A stretch of 64,000 nucleotides of DNA from an uncultured Alphaproteobacteria bacterium (GTDB lineage Bacteria > Pseudomonadota > Alphaproteobacteria > Caulobacterales > Caulobacteraceae): NCBI GenBank assembly GCA_903909375.1, contig CAIVVM010000051.1, positions 87,222 through 151,221 on the forward strand, read 5' to 3'. A program made the position numbers and the translations under genes. Of this stretch, positions 52,739 to 60,458 are shown in pieces. Position 1 is the first letter of the stretch. The number at the start of each line of letters is the position of its first letter. Below the pieces are notes generated by a model. That model saw only the letters and a program-made list of their open reading frames with translations. It was not told the origin of the DNA and made no database searches.

Positions 52739-53539
52739 ATGGCTAGCTTCGTGGGCAAGGTTGCGCTGGTGACGGGTGCGGCCAGTGGGATCGGCCGGGC
52801 CTGCGCAGAGGCCCTGGCGAGGGCGGGCGCATCGGTGGTGGCTGCCGACATCGACGAAGCCGGGCTGGCCGAGACGTGTACGGGTATCCAGGGCGCGGGC
52901 GGCGAGGTCGAGGGCCGGAGGCTGGATGTCGCGGAGGAGGCGGACTGGATCCGAGTGATGGACTCAATACAGGCCGCCGGCCGCGGCTTTCATATCCTGG
53001 TCAACAATGCCGCCCTCTGCATCCATTCGCCACTCAGCGAGATGACCCTTGCCACCTGGCGGCGGCAGAATGCGGTCAATCTGGACAGCGTGTTTCTTGG
53101 GACGCGAGCGGCTCTGGATCCGATGACACGGTCCGGAGGCGGATCTGTAGTCAATATCTCTTCGGTGGCCGGACTGAAGGGGATCGCGGGTCTGTCCGGC
53201 TACTGCGCCAGCAAGGGCGGCGTGCGGCTCTTCACCAAGGCGGTGGCGCTGGAATGTGCTGCGGTGCGCAACGGGATTCGGGTCAATTCTATCCACCCCG
53301 GAAGCATCGAGACGCCGATCTGGGTCAAAATGCAGCACGGCGGCGACATGCCTCCCGGAGGCAACTCGATCGATGAGATCATGACCGAGACCCGCACGGT
53401 CGCGGCGGCGGCGACACCTCTCGGATTCTCGGGATCGCCCGAAGATATCGCCGAGGGGGTGCTCTACCTCTGCTCTGAGGCGGCCAGATTCGTCACCGGG
53501 TCTGAACTGGTGATCGACGGCGGCGTATTCGCTGGTTGA
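52739..53539 (+). CDS. Short-chain dehydrogenase/reductase
   Basis: A 266-residue classical SDR: cofactor loop TGAASGIG (12-19), VAADID acidic residue favouring NAD, NNAA, catalytic Ser142 in NISSVAG, Tyr155 and Lys159 in YCASK, and the C-terminal FVTGSELVIDGG. The ATG at 52739 follows TTTAGGAGGG; the TTG one codon earlier is not needed. It is divergent from the BVMO and precedes the TetR gene. In this pathway it could produce the BVMO ketone substrate from an alcohol or oxidise the alcohol released by the esterase. Confidence 0.93.
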   Translation: MASFVGKVALVTGAASGIGRACAEALARAGASVVAADIDEAGLAETCTGIQGAGGEVEGRRLDVAEEADWIRVMDSIQAAGRGFHILVNNAALCIHSPLSEMTLATWRRQNAVNLDSVFLGTRAALDPMTRSGGGSVVNISSVAGLKGIAGLSGYCASKGGVRLFTKAVALECAAVRNGIRVNSIHPGSIETPIWVKMQHGGDMPPGGNSIDEIMTETRTVAAAATPLGFSGSPEDIAEGVLYLCSEAARFVTGSELVIDGGVFAG

Positions 53540-53661
53540 CCATCTTTGCCCAGACGAACGGCGGTCCGCGGTCCCTTAGGCCGGTGGGCACGGGCGGGCG
53601 TATGTATCTGCGGGGTAGTATGCTAACGCGCGCGCCCCACAGTGCGGAGATCATCAGGGCA

Positions 53662-54318
53662 ATGGCTCGAAAGGCAGATCATGTTGAACGGCGAAGACTG
53701 TTTGCCGCCGCGGCGCTTAACGTGATTTCGCGTGACGGGCTCGAGGGGCTGACCCTCCGGGAAGTGGCGCGCGAGGCCGGATTCACTACCGGCGCACTGA
53801 CCCACTACTTCCAGTCCAAGGACGAGGTTCTGATTGCGGCGTCGGAGCAGGCCGCCGAGCAGGTCCGCGCGCCGATGGAGGAAGTCGCGTTGGGATCCTC
53901 GGCGCGGGAGGCCCTTCGGTATCTGCTCTACACGGCCCTGCCGACCACAACAGTGATGAAGGCGCGCTGGCGCTTCTGGGTCGCCTTCTGGGAACGCGCT
54001 GCACACAGTCCGCAAGTGAACCAGGTGATGCAGGAGCGGTACCGCGAATGGTCCGGCCGAATCGCCAGCCTTATCCGCCGCGCGCAGGAACAGGGTGAGG
54101 CCCGCGCCGATCTGGACGTGGACCTTGCCGCTCGCGAACTGGTGGCGTTGGTCGACGGAATCGGGGTGCAAGTGCTGATCGCTGGAAAGCTGGCGGCTCC
54201 CGCGCAAAGGCGGTTCATCGATTCGCTGATCGACACCCGCCTGAGCCCGTCCGTCGCCCGAGACGATCACCCGCTTTCTGCCCACGCCCCGCGTCGGCCG
54301 GTTCGCGCTCCTGCCTGA
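53662..54318 (+). CDS. TetR-family regulator (BetI-like C-terminus)
   Basis: A 218-residue regulator. HTH: RRRLFAAAALNVISRDGLEGLTLREVAREAGFTTGALTHYFQSKDEVL, a clear TetR domain; the C-terminal helices (WRFWVAFWERAAHSPQVNQVM, ELVALVDGIGVQVLI) resemble the BetI/PF13977 ligand domain. The frame is open from 53536, but the ATG at 53662 gives the usual length and start. It lies 122 bp after the SDR gene on the same strand and is the best candidate to bind the GTAAC...GTTATG sites at 52.65, 52.71 and 59.2 kb. Confidence 0.88.
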   Translation: MARKADHVERRRLFAAAALNVISRDGLEGLTLREVAREAGFTTGALTHYFQSKDEVLIAASEQAAEQVRAPMEEVALGSSAREALRYLLYTALPTTTVMKARWRFWVAFWERAAHSPQVNQVMQERYREWSGRIASLIRRAQEQGEARADLDVDLAARELVALVDGIGVQVLIAGKLAAPAQRRFIDSLIDTRLSPSVARDDHPLSAHAPRRPVRAPA

Positions 54319-54413
54319 CACCCAACCATCCGTTCTGTACGCGAACGCGGATGTTCTGCCGCACGCCGGACAGAACGGTCGTTATATTATTCCTTTGCCA
54401 TCCCGAAAGAACG

Positions 54414-54437
54414 CGCGTTATGTTTTCAGATAACGCG
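54414..54437. promoter_or_regulatory. Inverted repeat CGCGTTAT-8 bp-ATAACGCG
   Basis: A perfect 8-bp inverted repeat with an 8-bp spacer, 123 bp upstream of the VOC gene, in the 241-bp gap after the TetR gene. Its GTTAT/ATAAC halves echo the TetR-type operators, but the spacing differs, so it may be a separate control site. Another inverted pair, CCGTTCTG and CAGAACGG, lies at 54330-54378. Confidence 0.4.
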
Positions 54438-54559
54438 GTTGGAGGTGAGCGGCCCGTGGGACAGTTGTCCTGCAGGTGAGCTGAACGACGGGCCGGGCCG
54501 CTGCATACGATGCGGCGCCGGCGACGTCCCACCCAGCGCCGCCTGAGGGAGGCTACGGA

Positions 54560-55081
54560 ATGAGCGAACCTGGCTGGGCGCTTTCGCGATTCTACCACAC
54601 GGTCATCAACTGCCGGGATCTAGACGAGTCGGTCGCTTTCTATCGCAAGCTCGGGTTCGACGTTCTGAACGACCGCCGCCATGTGAAGTGGCCGCCATTC
54701 GTAGCGGGCTTGTTTGGTCTTAAACGCGCGCAGGGGCGCGGCGTCCTCATGGTGTTGCCGTCGGATCCAGACGGTCCGATGCTGGACCTTCTGGAGTGGC
54801 TTGAGCCAAAGGCCGAGTTTCCAGATCCGGCGAAGATCGACGAGACAGTGCCGCGAATCCTCGCGTTCCGGACCCAAAACGTCCACGCGGCCTACGACGA
54901 CCTCAGCCGACAGGGCGTGCGGTTCGCGCAGCCGGTGCACACGCCGGAACAGGCCCTCGGCGTCGTCGGCACAGTGTGCTGCTACGACCCCAACGGTAAC
55001 ATCATCGAGATGATCGAACTCGAACCCGGCGTCCGCCACTCGCGGGCAAACGAGGCTCTAGCGGATCAAGGTAAGCCCTGA
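54560..55081 (+). CDS. VOC-family (glyoxalase-like) protein, copy 1
   Basis: A 173-residue vicinal-oxygen-chelate protein: LSRFYHTVINCRDLDESVAFYRKLGF opens the first module and CCYDPNGNIIEMIEL closes the second, giving metal-ligand candidates His13 and the terminal Glu. VOC members include dioxygenases, epimerases and glyoxalases. It is clearly paralogous to the VOC gene at 58527-59054 (shared FYHT, RD-DE, DRR, WPP and DPNGN-IE blocks). It is 58 bp before a TonB receptor. Confidence 0.86.
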   Translation: MSEPGWALSRFYHTVINCRDLDESVAFYRKLGFDVLNDRRHVKWPPFVAGLFGLKRAQGRGVLMVLPSDPDGPMLDLLEWLEPKAEFPDPAKIDETVPRILAFRTQNVHAAYDDLSRQGVRFAQPVHTPEQALGVVGTVCCYDPNGNIIEMIELEPGVRHSRANEALADQGKP

Positions 55082-55139
55082 GGGGCTTAGTCCCGGTGGC
55101 CTCCCGGTCGCCGGATTTGGAACAGGGGAGGAATTGAGA

Positions 55140-57431
55140 ATGATTAGCCAACGCACGCTGAAACTGTTCACCGGCGTCGCCGCAGTCTGCCTTTCGGCAA
55201 GCGCCGCCCCGGCCGCTGGACAGGAGCGGGAGGCGACGATCAGTGAGGTGGTCGTCACCGCCCAGTATCGCGAGGAAAACGTCCAGAAGGTCGCCATCGC
55301 CATCAGTGCGGTCGGCGGCGACGCCCTCCAGGCCCAGGGCGTGATCGGCTTCAAGGATCTGGGCATGCGGGTTCCGTCCCTGCGCTTCGGTTCGGGCGTG
55401 ACCGGTGGGGAGAACGTCATCACAATGCGTGGTCTGGGCAGCCAGAACACCACGCCGGGCGGGGACTCGCCCGTCGCTTACAATATCGACGGCGTTTATG
55501 TGCAGCGGACCACGTCGATCGACTCTGAGTTCTATGACATCGCCCGCGTCGAGGTTCTGCGCGGGCCGCAAGGCACCCTTTACGGTCGCAATTCCGTGGG
55601 TGGATCGATCAACGTCATCACCAAGAAGCCGACCGGCGAGTTTCACGCCGGAGCAGACGCTATGCTCGGCAACTATGACGCGCGCACGTTCCGCGCCTTC
55701 CTCAATGCGCCCTTGGCGGAGAACGGAGATTTCCGCGCCATGGCCCGGCTCACCGCGGTGTCGGCCGAGCACGACGCCTATACGAAAAACCTGTCCAAGA
55801 AGGCGACGGCGACCGACCAACTCGACGCCCAGGATTACCAGATGCTGCGGGCTCAGCTGGCCCTCGACTTCAATGCCGACGCCAGCCTGCTGCTGGCCGC
55901 AAGTCTGAGCCAGAACAAGGGCGTGGCCGCCACAGCGACGGCCTGGTGGCAGACCCCGGCGCGCTTTACCCGCGCCCCGCTGGGCATCGCGATCGGTTCA
56001 GCCTGCGACTTCAGCACCCAGGCGAAGTTCAATCCCCGGCGGGTCTGTCATGACGCGCGGGACGCCGGCAAGAACGAGACGGAACTCTATTCGGCGACTT
56101 TCGACTGGAAGCTCCCGTTTGCCAACTTCACCTCGGTGACCGCCTACGGGACCAGCGACGTGAATCAGGTAAGCGACGGCGACGGCTCTGACCTGCCGAT
56201 GGCGATCGGCGCGCCATGGACCCTGAACGCCAAACAATTCTCGGAGGAGGTGCGCTTCGCGTCCAAGGGGGACGGGGCGTTGCGCTGGGTGGTCGGCGGC
56301 ATCTACTTCTACGGCAAGAACTTCCAGGATTTCGCCTACCGCGACCTGGGTTTCAACGACTTCGGCCCGACGGTGCCCTTCAATGCTTTCAACTTCTTCA
56401 GCCAGGGCACGAGCAAGACCAAGTCGTATGCGCCCTTCGCTCAGTTCGACTACGACCTGTCCAAGACCTCGGCCGGGATTCCGCTGACCCTGACGCTGGG
56501 CGTCCGCTATACGCACGACAAGAAGTATGGCTACAACTACCTCGACTACCAACTGCCCCTGGCCTGCGGTGGCAGCTGTGGGGTGTTCCAGGGGCCCTTC
56601 AGCAAGAGCTGGGATCAGGTGACCGGCAAGCTGGGCGCCGCCTGGCAGGTCAGCGAGGACTCGCTGCTCTACGGCTCGATTTCCCGAGGCTACCTGGCCG
56701 GCGGTAACATCGTGGGCCTGGCCAACATTTATAATCCCGAGACGCTCACCTCGTTCGATGTGGGCTGGAAATCCCAGTTCCTTGATGGTCGGGCCCAGCT
56801 CAATCTGGCGGCCTACCATCAGGTCATCAAGGGCCTTCAGGTGTTCATCCAGAGCTCGACCCAGTCCGGCATCAACAACGTCAACGGCAGCACCGACGTG
56901 AACGGCCTGGAGGCGGAGTTCACGCTGGTTCCGGTTGACCACCTGCGCCTGAATGCATCGCTAACTGTGACCGACGCCAAGTATGGTCGCTACATCACCA
57001 CGAACGGGCGCTTCGGCGGCCCTGGGCCAGGCTGCGATGCCACGACCAGGCTCTGCAACTTCAAGGGCAACCGATTGAACCAAACGCCGCCCTACTCCGT
57101 GAACGTGGGCGCCGAATACACCTTTGACGTTGGCTTCGGCACTTTGACGCCGCGTGTCGACACCTACTTTTCGGGCAAGGTCGACTTCCTGCCGGACAAC
57201 TTCGTCACCTCGCGGCAGAAGGCCTATCATACGACCAATCTGCGACTGACATGGAACAGCCCGGACAGCCGCTACAAGGTCGATGCCTTTGTGTCGAACA
57301 TCGAGGATGACGACATCATCTCCAATGATGGGCTGCAGTCCGTTTCGCTGGGGCAACAGGTGTTGCAGCCTGACAATTTCGTCTACTACCCGCCCCGCAC
57401 CTATGGCCTGCGCGTCGGCGTGAACTTCTGA
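55140..57431 (+). CDS. TonB-dependent receptor
   Basis: A 763-residue outer-membrane receptor: signal peptide ending near APAAGQ, TonB-box-like SEVVVTAQYREENVQKVAIAI, plug hallmark VLRGPQGTLYGRNSVGGSINV, and a barrel ending in PRTYGLRVGVNF. The ATG at 55140 has GGGGAGG 8 bp upstream; the TTG two codons earlier is less likely. It follows the VOC gene and precedes the amidohydrolase on the same strand, so it probably imports the substrate of this cluster. Confidence 0.94.
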   Translation: MISQRTLKLFTGVAAVCLSASAAPAAGQEREATISEVVVTAQYREENVQKVAIAISAVGGDALQAQGVIGFKDLGMRVPSLRFGSGVTGGENVITMRGLGSQNTTPGGDSPVAYNIDGVYVQRTTSIDSEFYDIARVEVLRGPQGTLYGRNSVGGSINVITKKPTGEFHAGADAMLGNYDARTFRAFLNAPLAENGDFRAMARLTAVSAEHDAYTKNLSKKATATDQLDAQDYQMLRAQLALDFNADASLLLAASLSQNKGVAATATAWWQTPARFTRAPLGIAIGSACDFSTQAKFNPRRVCHDARDAGKNETELYSATFDWKLPFANFTSVTAYGTSDVNQVSDGDGSDLPMAIGAPWTLNAKQFSEEVRFASKGDGALRWVVGGIYFYGKNFQDFAYRDLGFNDFGPTVPFNAFNFFSQGTSKTKSYAPFAQFDYDLSKTSAGIPLTLTLGVRYTHDKKYGYNYLDYQLPLACGGSCGVFQGPFSKSWDQVTGKLGAAWQVSEDSLLYGSISRGYLAGGNIVGLANIYNPETLTSFDVGWKSQFLDGRAQLNLAAYHQVIKGLQVFIQSSTQSGINNVNGSTDVNGLEAEFTLVPVDHLRLNASLTVTDAKYGRYITTNGRFGGPGPGCDATTRLCNFKGNRLNQTPPYSVNVGAEYTFDVGFGTLTPRVDTYFSGKVDFLPDNFVTSRQKAYHTTNLRLTWNSPDSRYKVDAFVSNIEDDDIISNDGLQSVSLGQQVLQPDNFVYYPPRTYGLRVGVNF

Positions 57432-57504
57432 TCCGGCGCGGGACGGGGCTCTAGGCGCCCGTCCCGTCACCGCATGTCCCTGAAGCAGTCAACGAGTTCC
57501 CACG

Positions 57505-58530
57505 ATGTCGATGGAGTGGCCGGTCAGGGCCGAATGGCTGTCGCAGGTGTCGGAAGCGCCCCTCGAACCGGACCTGCCGATCATCGACGCTCACCACCAC
57601 CTGTGGAAGCTGCCGCACGACGCCTACCTGTTGCCAGATCTCCTGGCGGACGCCGGACCTGACGGCGCAGGCCACAACATCGTGGCCACCGTCTACGCCG
57701 AGTGCGGCGCGATGTATCGGACCGAGGGCCCGCCGGAACTGCGATCGGTCGGCGAAGTGGAGTTCGCCAATGGCGTCGCGGCTCAGGCTGCGAGCGGCGT
57801 CTTCGGACCCGTGCGGGCGTGCGCAGCCATCTTCGGCTCGGTCGACCTGATGCTGGGACGCGAGGCGGGGCGGGTGCTGGATGTCCACATCGCTCGCGCG
57901 CCGGACCGATACCGCGGGGTGCGGCCAATCGTGGCCGCCGATCCGAACGGTGTGCTTGATCCCTATCCCAGCGCCCCGGACGGCATGATGGCCAGCGCCG
58001 CGTTTCTGAGCGGCGCGCGCGAACTGGCGCGGCGCGGCCTAAGCCTGGACATCTGGGTCTTCCATCACCAGCTCGCCGAGGTGGCCGCGCTTGCGGCGGC
58101 GGTCCCCGAGCTGACGATCATTCTGGACCACATCGGCACGCCGCTGGGTCTGGGCTACTATGCCGACCGCCGGGCTGAGGTGTTCGCAGACTGGCAGACG
58201 GGCCTGGCTCAGGTCGCTGCCCGTTCCAATGTTGTGGTCAAGCTGGGCGGGCTTAACATGCACTTCAACGGGTTCGGCTGGAACGAACGTTCTCGGCCGC
58301 CGACCTCCGACGAGCTGGCCGCCGCCAACGGGCCCTACTACCGCGCCGCCATCGACCTTTTCGGACCTGATCGCTGCCTGTTCGAGAGCAACTTCCCGAT
58401 GGACAAGCGCGCCTGCGGATACGGCGTCCTTTGGAACGCCCACAAGAAGATGGTCAGGGACTTCAGCGCCGGCGAGAAAGCGCTGATGTTCCACGACGTG
58501 GCGGCGCGAATCTACCGCATCGGCCGCTAG
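57505..58530 (+). CDS. Amidohydrolase-family metal-dependent hydrolase
   Basis: A 341-residue TIM-barrel hydrolase of the amidohydrolase-2 group (lactonases, decarboxylases). Metal-binding IDAHHHLW near the start, IWVFHHQL and LDHIGTP in the middle, and the C-terminal FESNFPMDK aspartate block. Members include lactone hydrolases such as LigI-like PDC hydrolase, so it may open a lactone produced by the BVMO route; this is inference. Start at the ATG at 57505 (another two codons later). Its TAG stop overlaps the convergent VOC stop on the palindrome CTAG. Confidence 0.9.
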   Translation: MSMEWPVRAEWLSQVSEAPLEPDLPIIDAHHHLWKLPHDAYLLPDLLADAGPDGAGHNIVATVYAECGAMYRTEGPPELRSVGEVEFANGVAAQAASGVFGPVRACAAIFGSVDLMLGREAGRVLDVHIARAPDRYRGVRPIVAADPNGVLDPYPSAPDGMMASAAFLSGARELARRGLSLDIWVFHHQLAEVAALAAAVPELTIILDHIGTPLGLGYYADRRAEVFADWQTGLAQVAARSNVVVKLGGLNMHFNGFGWNERSRPPTSDELAAANGPYYRAAIDLFGPDRCLFESNFPMDKRACGYGVLWNAHKKMVRDFSAGEKALMFHDVAARIYRIGR

Positions 58531-59054
58531 CCGGGTGCGTCAGTCCCGTAGACCTCCTGGAGGCGTGAGGTCGTCAGTCCCGGTGCAAGTTCAATCAGCT
58601 CGATGACGTTGCCGTTGGGGTCGTAGACGCCGCCGACGGCCAGAATGCCCGCGGCGGCGTTACCGGTGTAGGCTTCCGCGGTCGTGGTCCGGTAGCCCTT
58701 CGCCTGCATGGCCTTGAGCGCACCCGCGACATTGCGCGTCCGGAAAGCGGTCACTCTTGGCACGGTGGTTGGGGACACAGGATTAAAGGACGCCTGCGGC
58801 TCTAGCCACTGAATGATGTCCAGCATCGGCCCCGCCGGGGGCGGATCGTTGGGCAGGGCCATCAGCGTGCCGCCGCGTCCCTTGACGTCCGGGATCAGGC
58901 CGAAGACCACGCCGCCTCCCGGCGGCCAGGTCATGTTGCGGCGGTCTCGAATGATTTCAAAGCCAAGCGCCTGGTAGAACACGACGGTCTCGTCGATATC
59001 CCGGGCGTTGATGATGGTGTGGTAGAACTGCTCCAGAGCCCAGTCCTCGGCCAT
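58527..59054 (-). CDS. VOC-family (glyoxalase-like) protein, copy 2
   Basis: A 175-residue paralogue of the 54560 gene: LEQFYHTIINARDIDETVVFYQALGF, DRRNMTWPP, and GVYDPNGNVIELIEL. The ATG at 59054 has GGGAG at good spacing; the longer frame upstream has no domain. It is convergent with the amidohydrolase and divergent from the LLM oxidoreductase; the operator at 59198-59212 may affect both. Confidence 0.87.
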   Translation of the reverse strand: MAEDWALEQFYHTIINARDIDETVVFYQALGFEIIRDRRNMTWPPGGGVVFGLIPDVKGRGGTLMALPNDPPPAGPMLDIIQWLEPQASFNPVSPTTVPRVTAFRTRNVAGALKAMQAKGYRTTTAEAYTGNAAAGILAVGGVYDPNGNVIELIELAPGLTTSRLQEVYGTDAPG

Positions 59055-59197
59055 GCCGTGTCTCCCTATTGCGACGTCTCCGCGCGGGCCCAGACTAGCA
59101 TATCTTGTGTTATGCCAAAGGCTCAACGGGCGCCCCGCCGAGACCCGGCTGCAAACGGAGCGCGCGGTCCTTGACACGCTCGCCAAGATCAAATTAC

Positions 59198-59212
59198 GTA
59201 ACAAACGTTATG
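59198..59212. promoter_or_regulatory. TetR-type operator, site 3 (LLM/carboxylase promoter)
   Basis: GTAACAAACGTTATG, 26 bp upstream of the LLM gene ATG. One base different from site 2 at 52708-52722, more than 6 kb away, which links the two transcription units. Confidence 0.7.
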
Positions 59213-59238
59213 TACGGTGGCCATGGGGAAGCGGCGCG

Positions 59239-60426
59239 ATGAAGTTCGATATCTTCTGCGAGATCCAGAAGGCGTTTCCGTGGCGCGGGACCGATGAAGC
59301 CAGCCTGTTCCGGGAAATTCTGGATCAGGCGCGCGCTGCGGATACGGCCGGCTTCACGACGTGGTGGCAGGTGGAACACCACGGCTCGCCGGAGTTCAGT
59401 TATTCCTCGGCGCCGGAGGTTGTACTCACGGCGATCGCCATGGCGACCAAACGGCTGCGGGTCGGCCATGCGGGTGTGCTGGCGCCGTTCAAGATCAACT
59501 CGCCGCTTCGGGTGGCCGAGCGTGGGGCGACGATCGACGTCCTGTCCGGGGGGCGTTTCGACCTCGGCCTGGCCAAGAGCGGCGGTAAGGAGTGGGAGAC
59601 CTTCGGCGTTGACCCGGACACAGCGCGCGACGAGGTCCGCGAGGCCATGCATGTCATTCCACGGGTCTGGACCGAAAAGGAGTTCTCCTGGGACACACCG
59701 ACTTACAAGGTGCCGCCCCGCGAGATCGTGCCAAAGCCCCTTCAGCAACCGCACCCGCCGCTGTGGCAGACGTGCGGTTCGCCCGAGAGCTTCTTCATGG
59801 CCGGCGAGATGGGTGTGGGCGCACTCGGCACCACCCTGCTCAGCCCCGTCGCCTTCCTTGGCGAGATGCTGCGGGAGCACGAGCGCGGCTTGGCCGCCTG
59901 CAAGGCACCGGCGGGCAGGACGGTGAACGCCCAGAAGGGCTGCTTCACCTTCATCCACCTCGCCGAGACCCGCGCACAGGCGATTGCCAACGGCGCGGCC
60001 TGGTCGGCGCTCTGGTACGTCAACGCCGCCCCGGTGGTGTTCAAGGTGCCGCGGCGGGTCTGGTACGACATGATCAAGGGGGGGCTGCACCCCAACTCTG
60101 CCCGCGACACCGCTGCTCAGGCGCAACTGGATCCCAATGAGACGGTGATCCACGACGACGATCCGCCCGTGCTGAAGGTCCTCAAGCGGATGGCGCAGGG
60201 CGAGACCATATCGTTCACCGAGGCCCACGAGGTGCTGGAGCCCCTCGACTGCGTTGTGATCGGCGACCCCGATCATTGCGCCGACAAGATCCGGGGCTAC
60301 GAGGCTATCGGCGCCGACCGCATGATGTGCATGATGCAGTACGGCTCGATACCCCCGGACGCGGTGCTGAAGAGCATTGAGCTGGCGGGCCGCCACCTGG
60401 TCCCTGCCTTCGCGCGGGCGGCCTAG
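59239..60426 (+). CDS. LLM-class (luciferase-like) flavin oxidoreductase
   Basis: A 395-residue member of the bacterial luciferase family; these enzymes use reduced FMN or F420 for monooxygenation. The sequence opens MKFDIFCEIQKAFPW, with AAD-GF-WWQVEHH and APEVVLTAIAMATKRLRVGHA, the usual TIM-barrel start; LSGGRFDLGLAKSGGKEWETFGVD is the LLM phosphate-binding stretch. The ATG at 59239 is chosen over the open frame upstream, which runs through the operator. It lies about 30 bp before the single-chain carboxylase and is probably co-transcribed with it. Confidence 0.9.
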   Translation: MKFDIFCEIQKAFPWRGTDEASLFREILDQARAADTAGFTTWWQVEHHGSPEFSYSSAPEVVLTAIAMATKRLRVGHAGVLAPFKINSPLRVAERGATIDVLSGGRFDLGLAKSGGKEWETFGVDPDTARDEVREAMHVIPRVWTEKEFSWDTPTYKVPPREIVPKPLQQPHPPLWQTCGSPESFFMAGEMGVGALGTTLLSPVAFLGEMLREHERGLAACKAPAGRTVNAQKGCFTFIHLAETRAQAIANGAAWSALWYVNAAPVVFKVPRRVWYDMIKGGLHPNSARDTAAQAQLDPNETVIHDDDPPVLKVLKRMAQGETISFTEAHEVLEPLDCVVIGDPDHCADKIRGYEAIGADRMMCMMQYGSIPPDAVLKSIELAGRHLVPAFARAA

Positions 60427-60458
60427 TAATTCGGAGATGTGGCCTGACGATCCGTTCC

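Noticed and set aside
53536..53661. N-terminal extension of the TetR regulator at 53.7 kb
   Set aside because: The extra 42 residues have no homology-like pattern and precede a TetR domain that normally starts within the first 15 residues.
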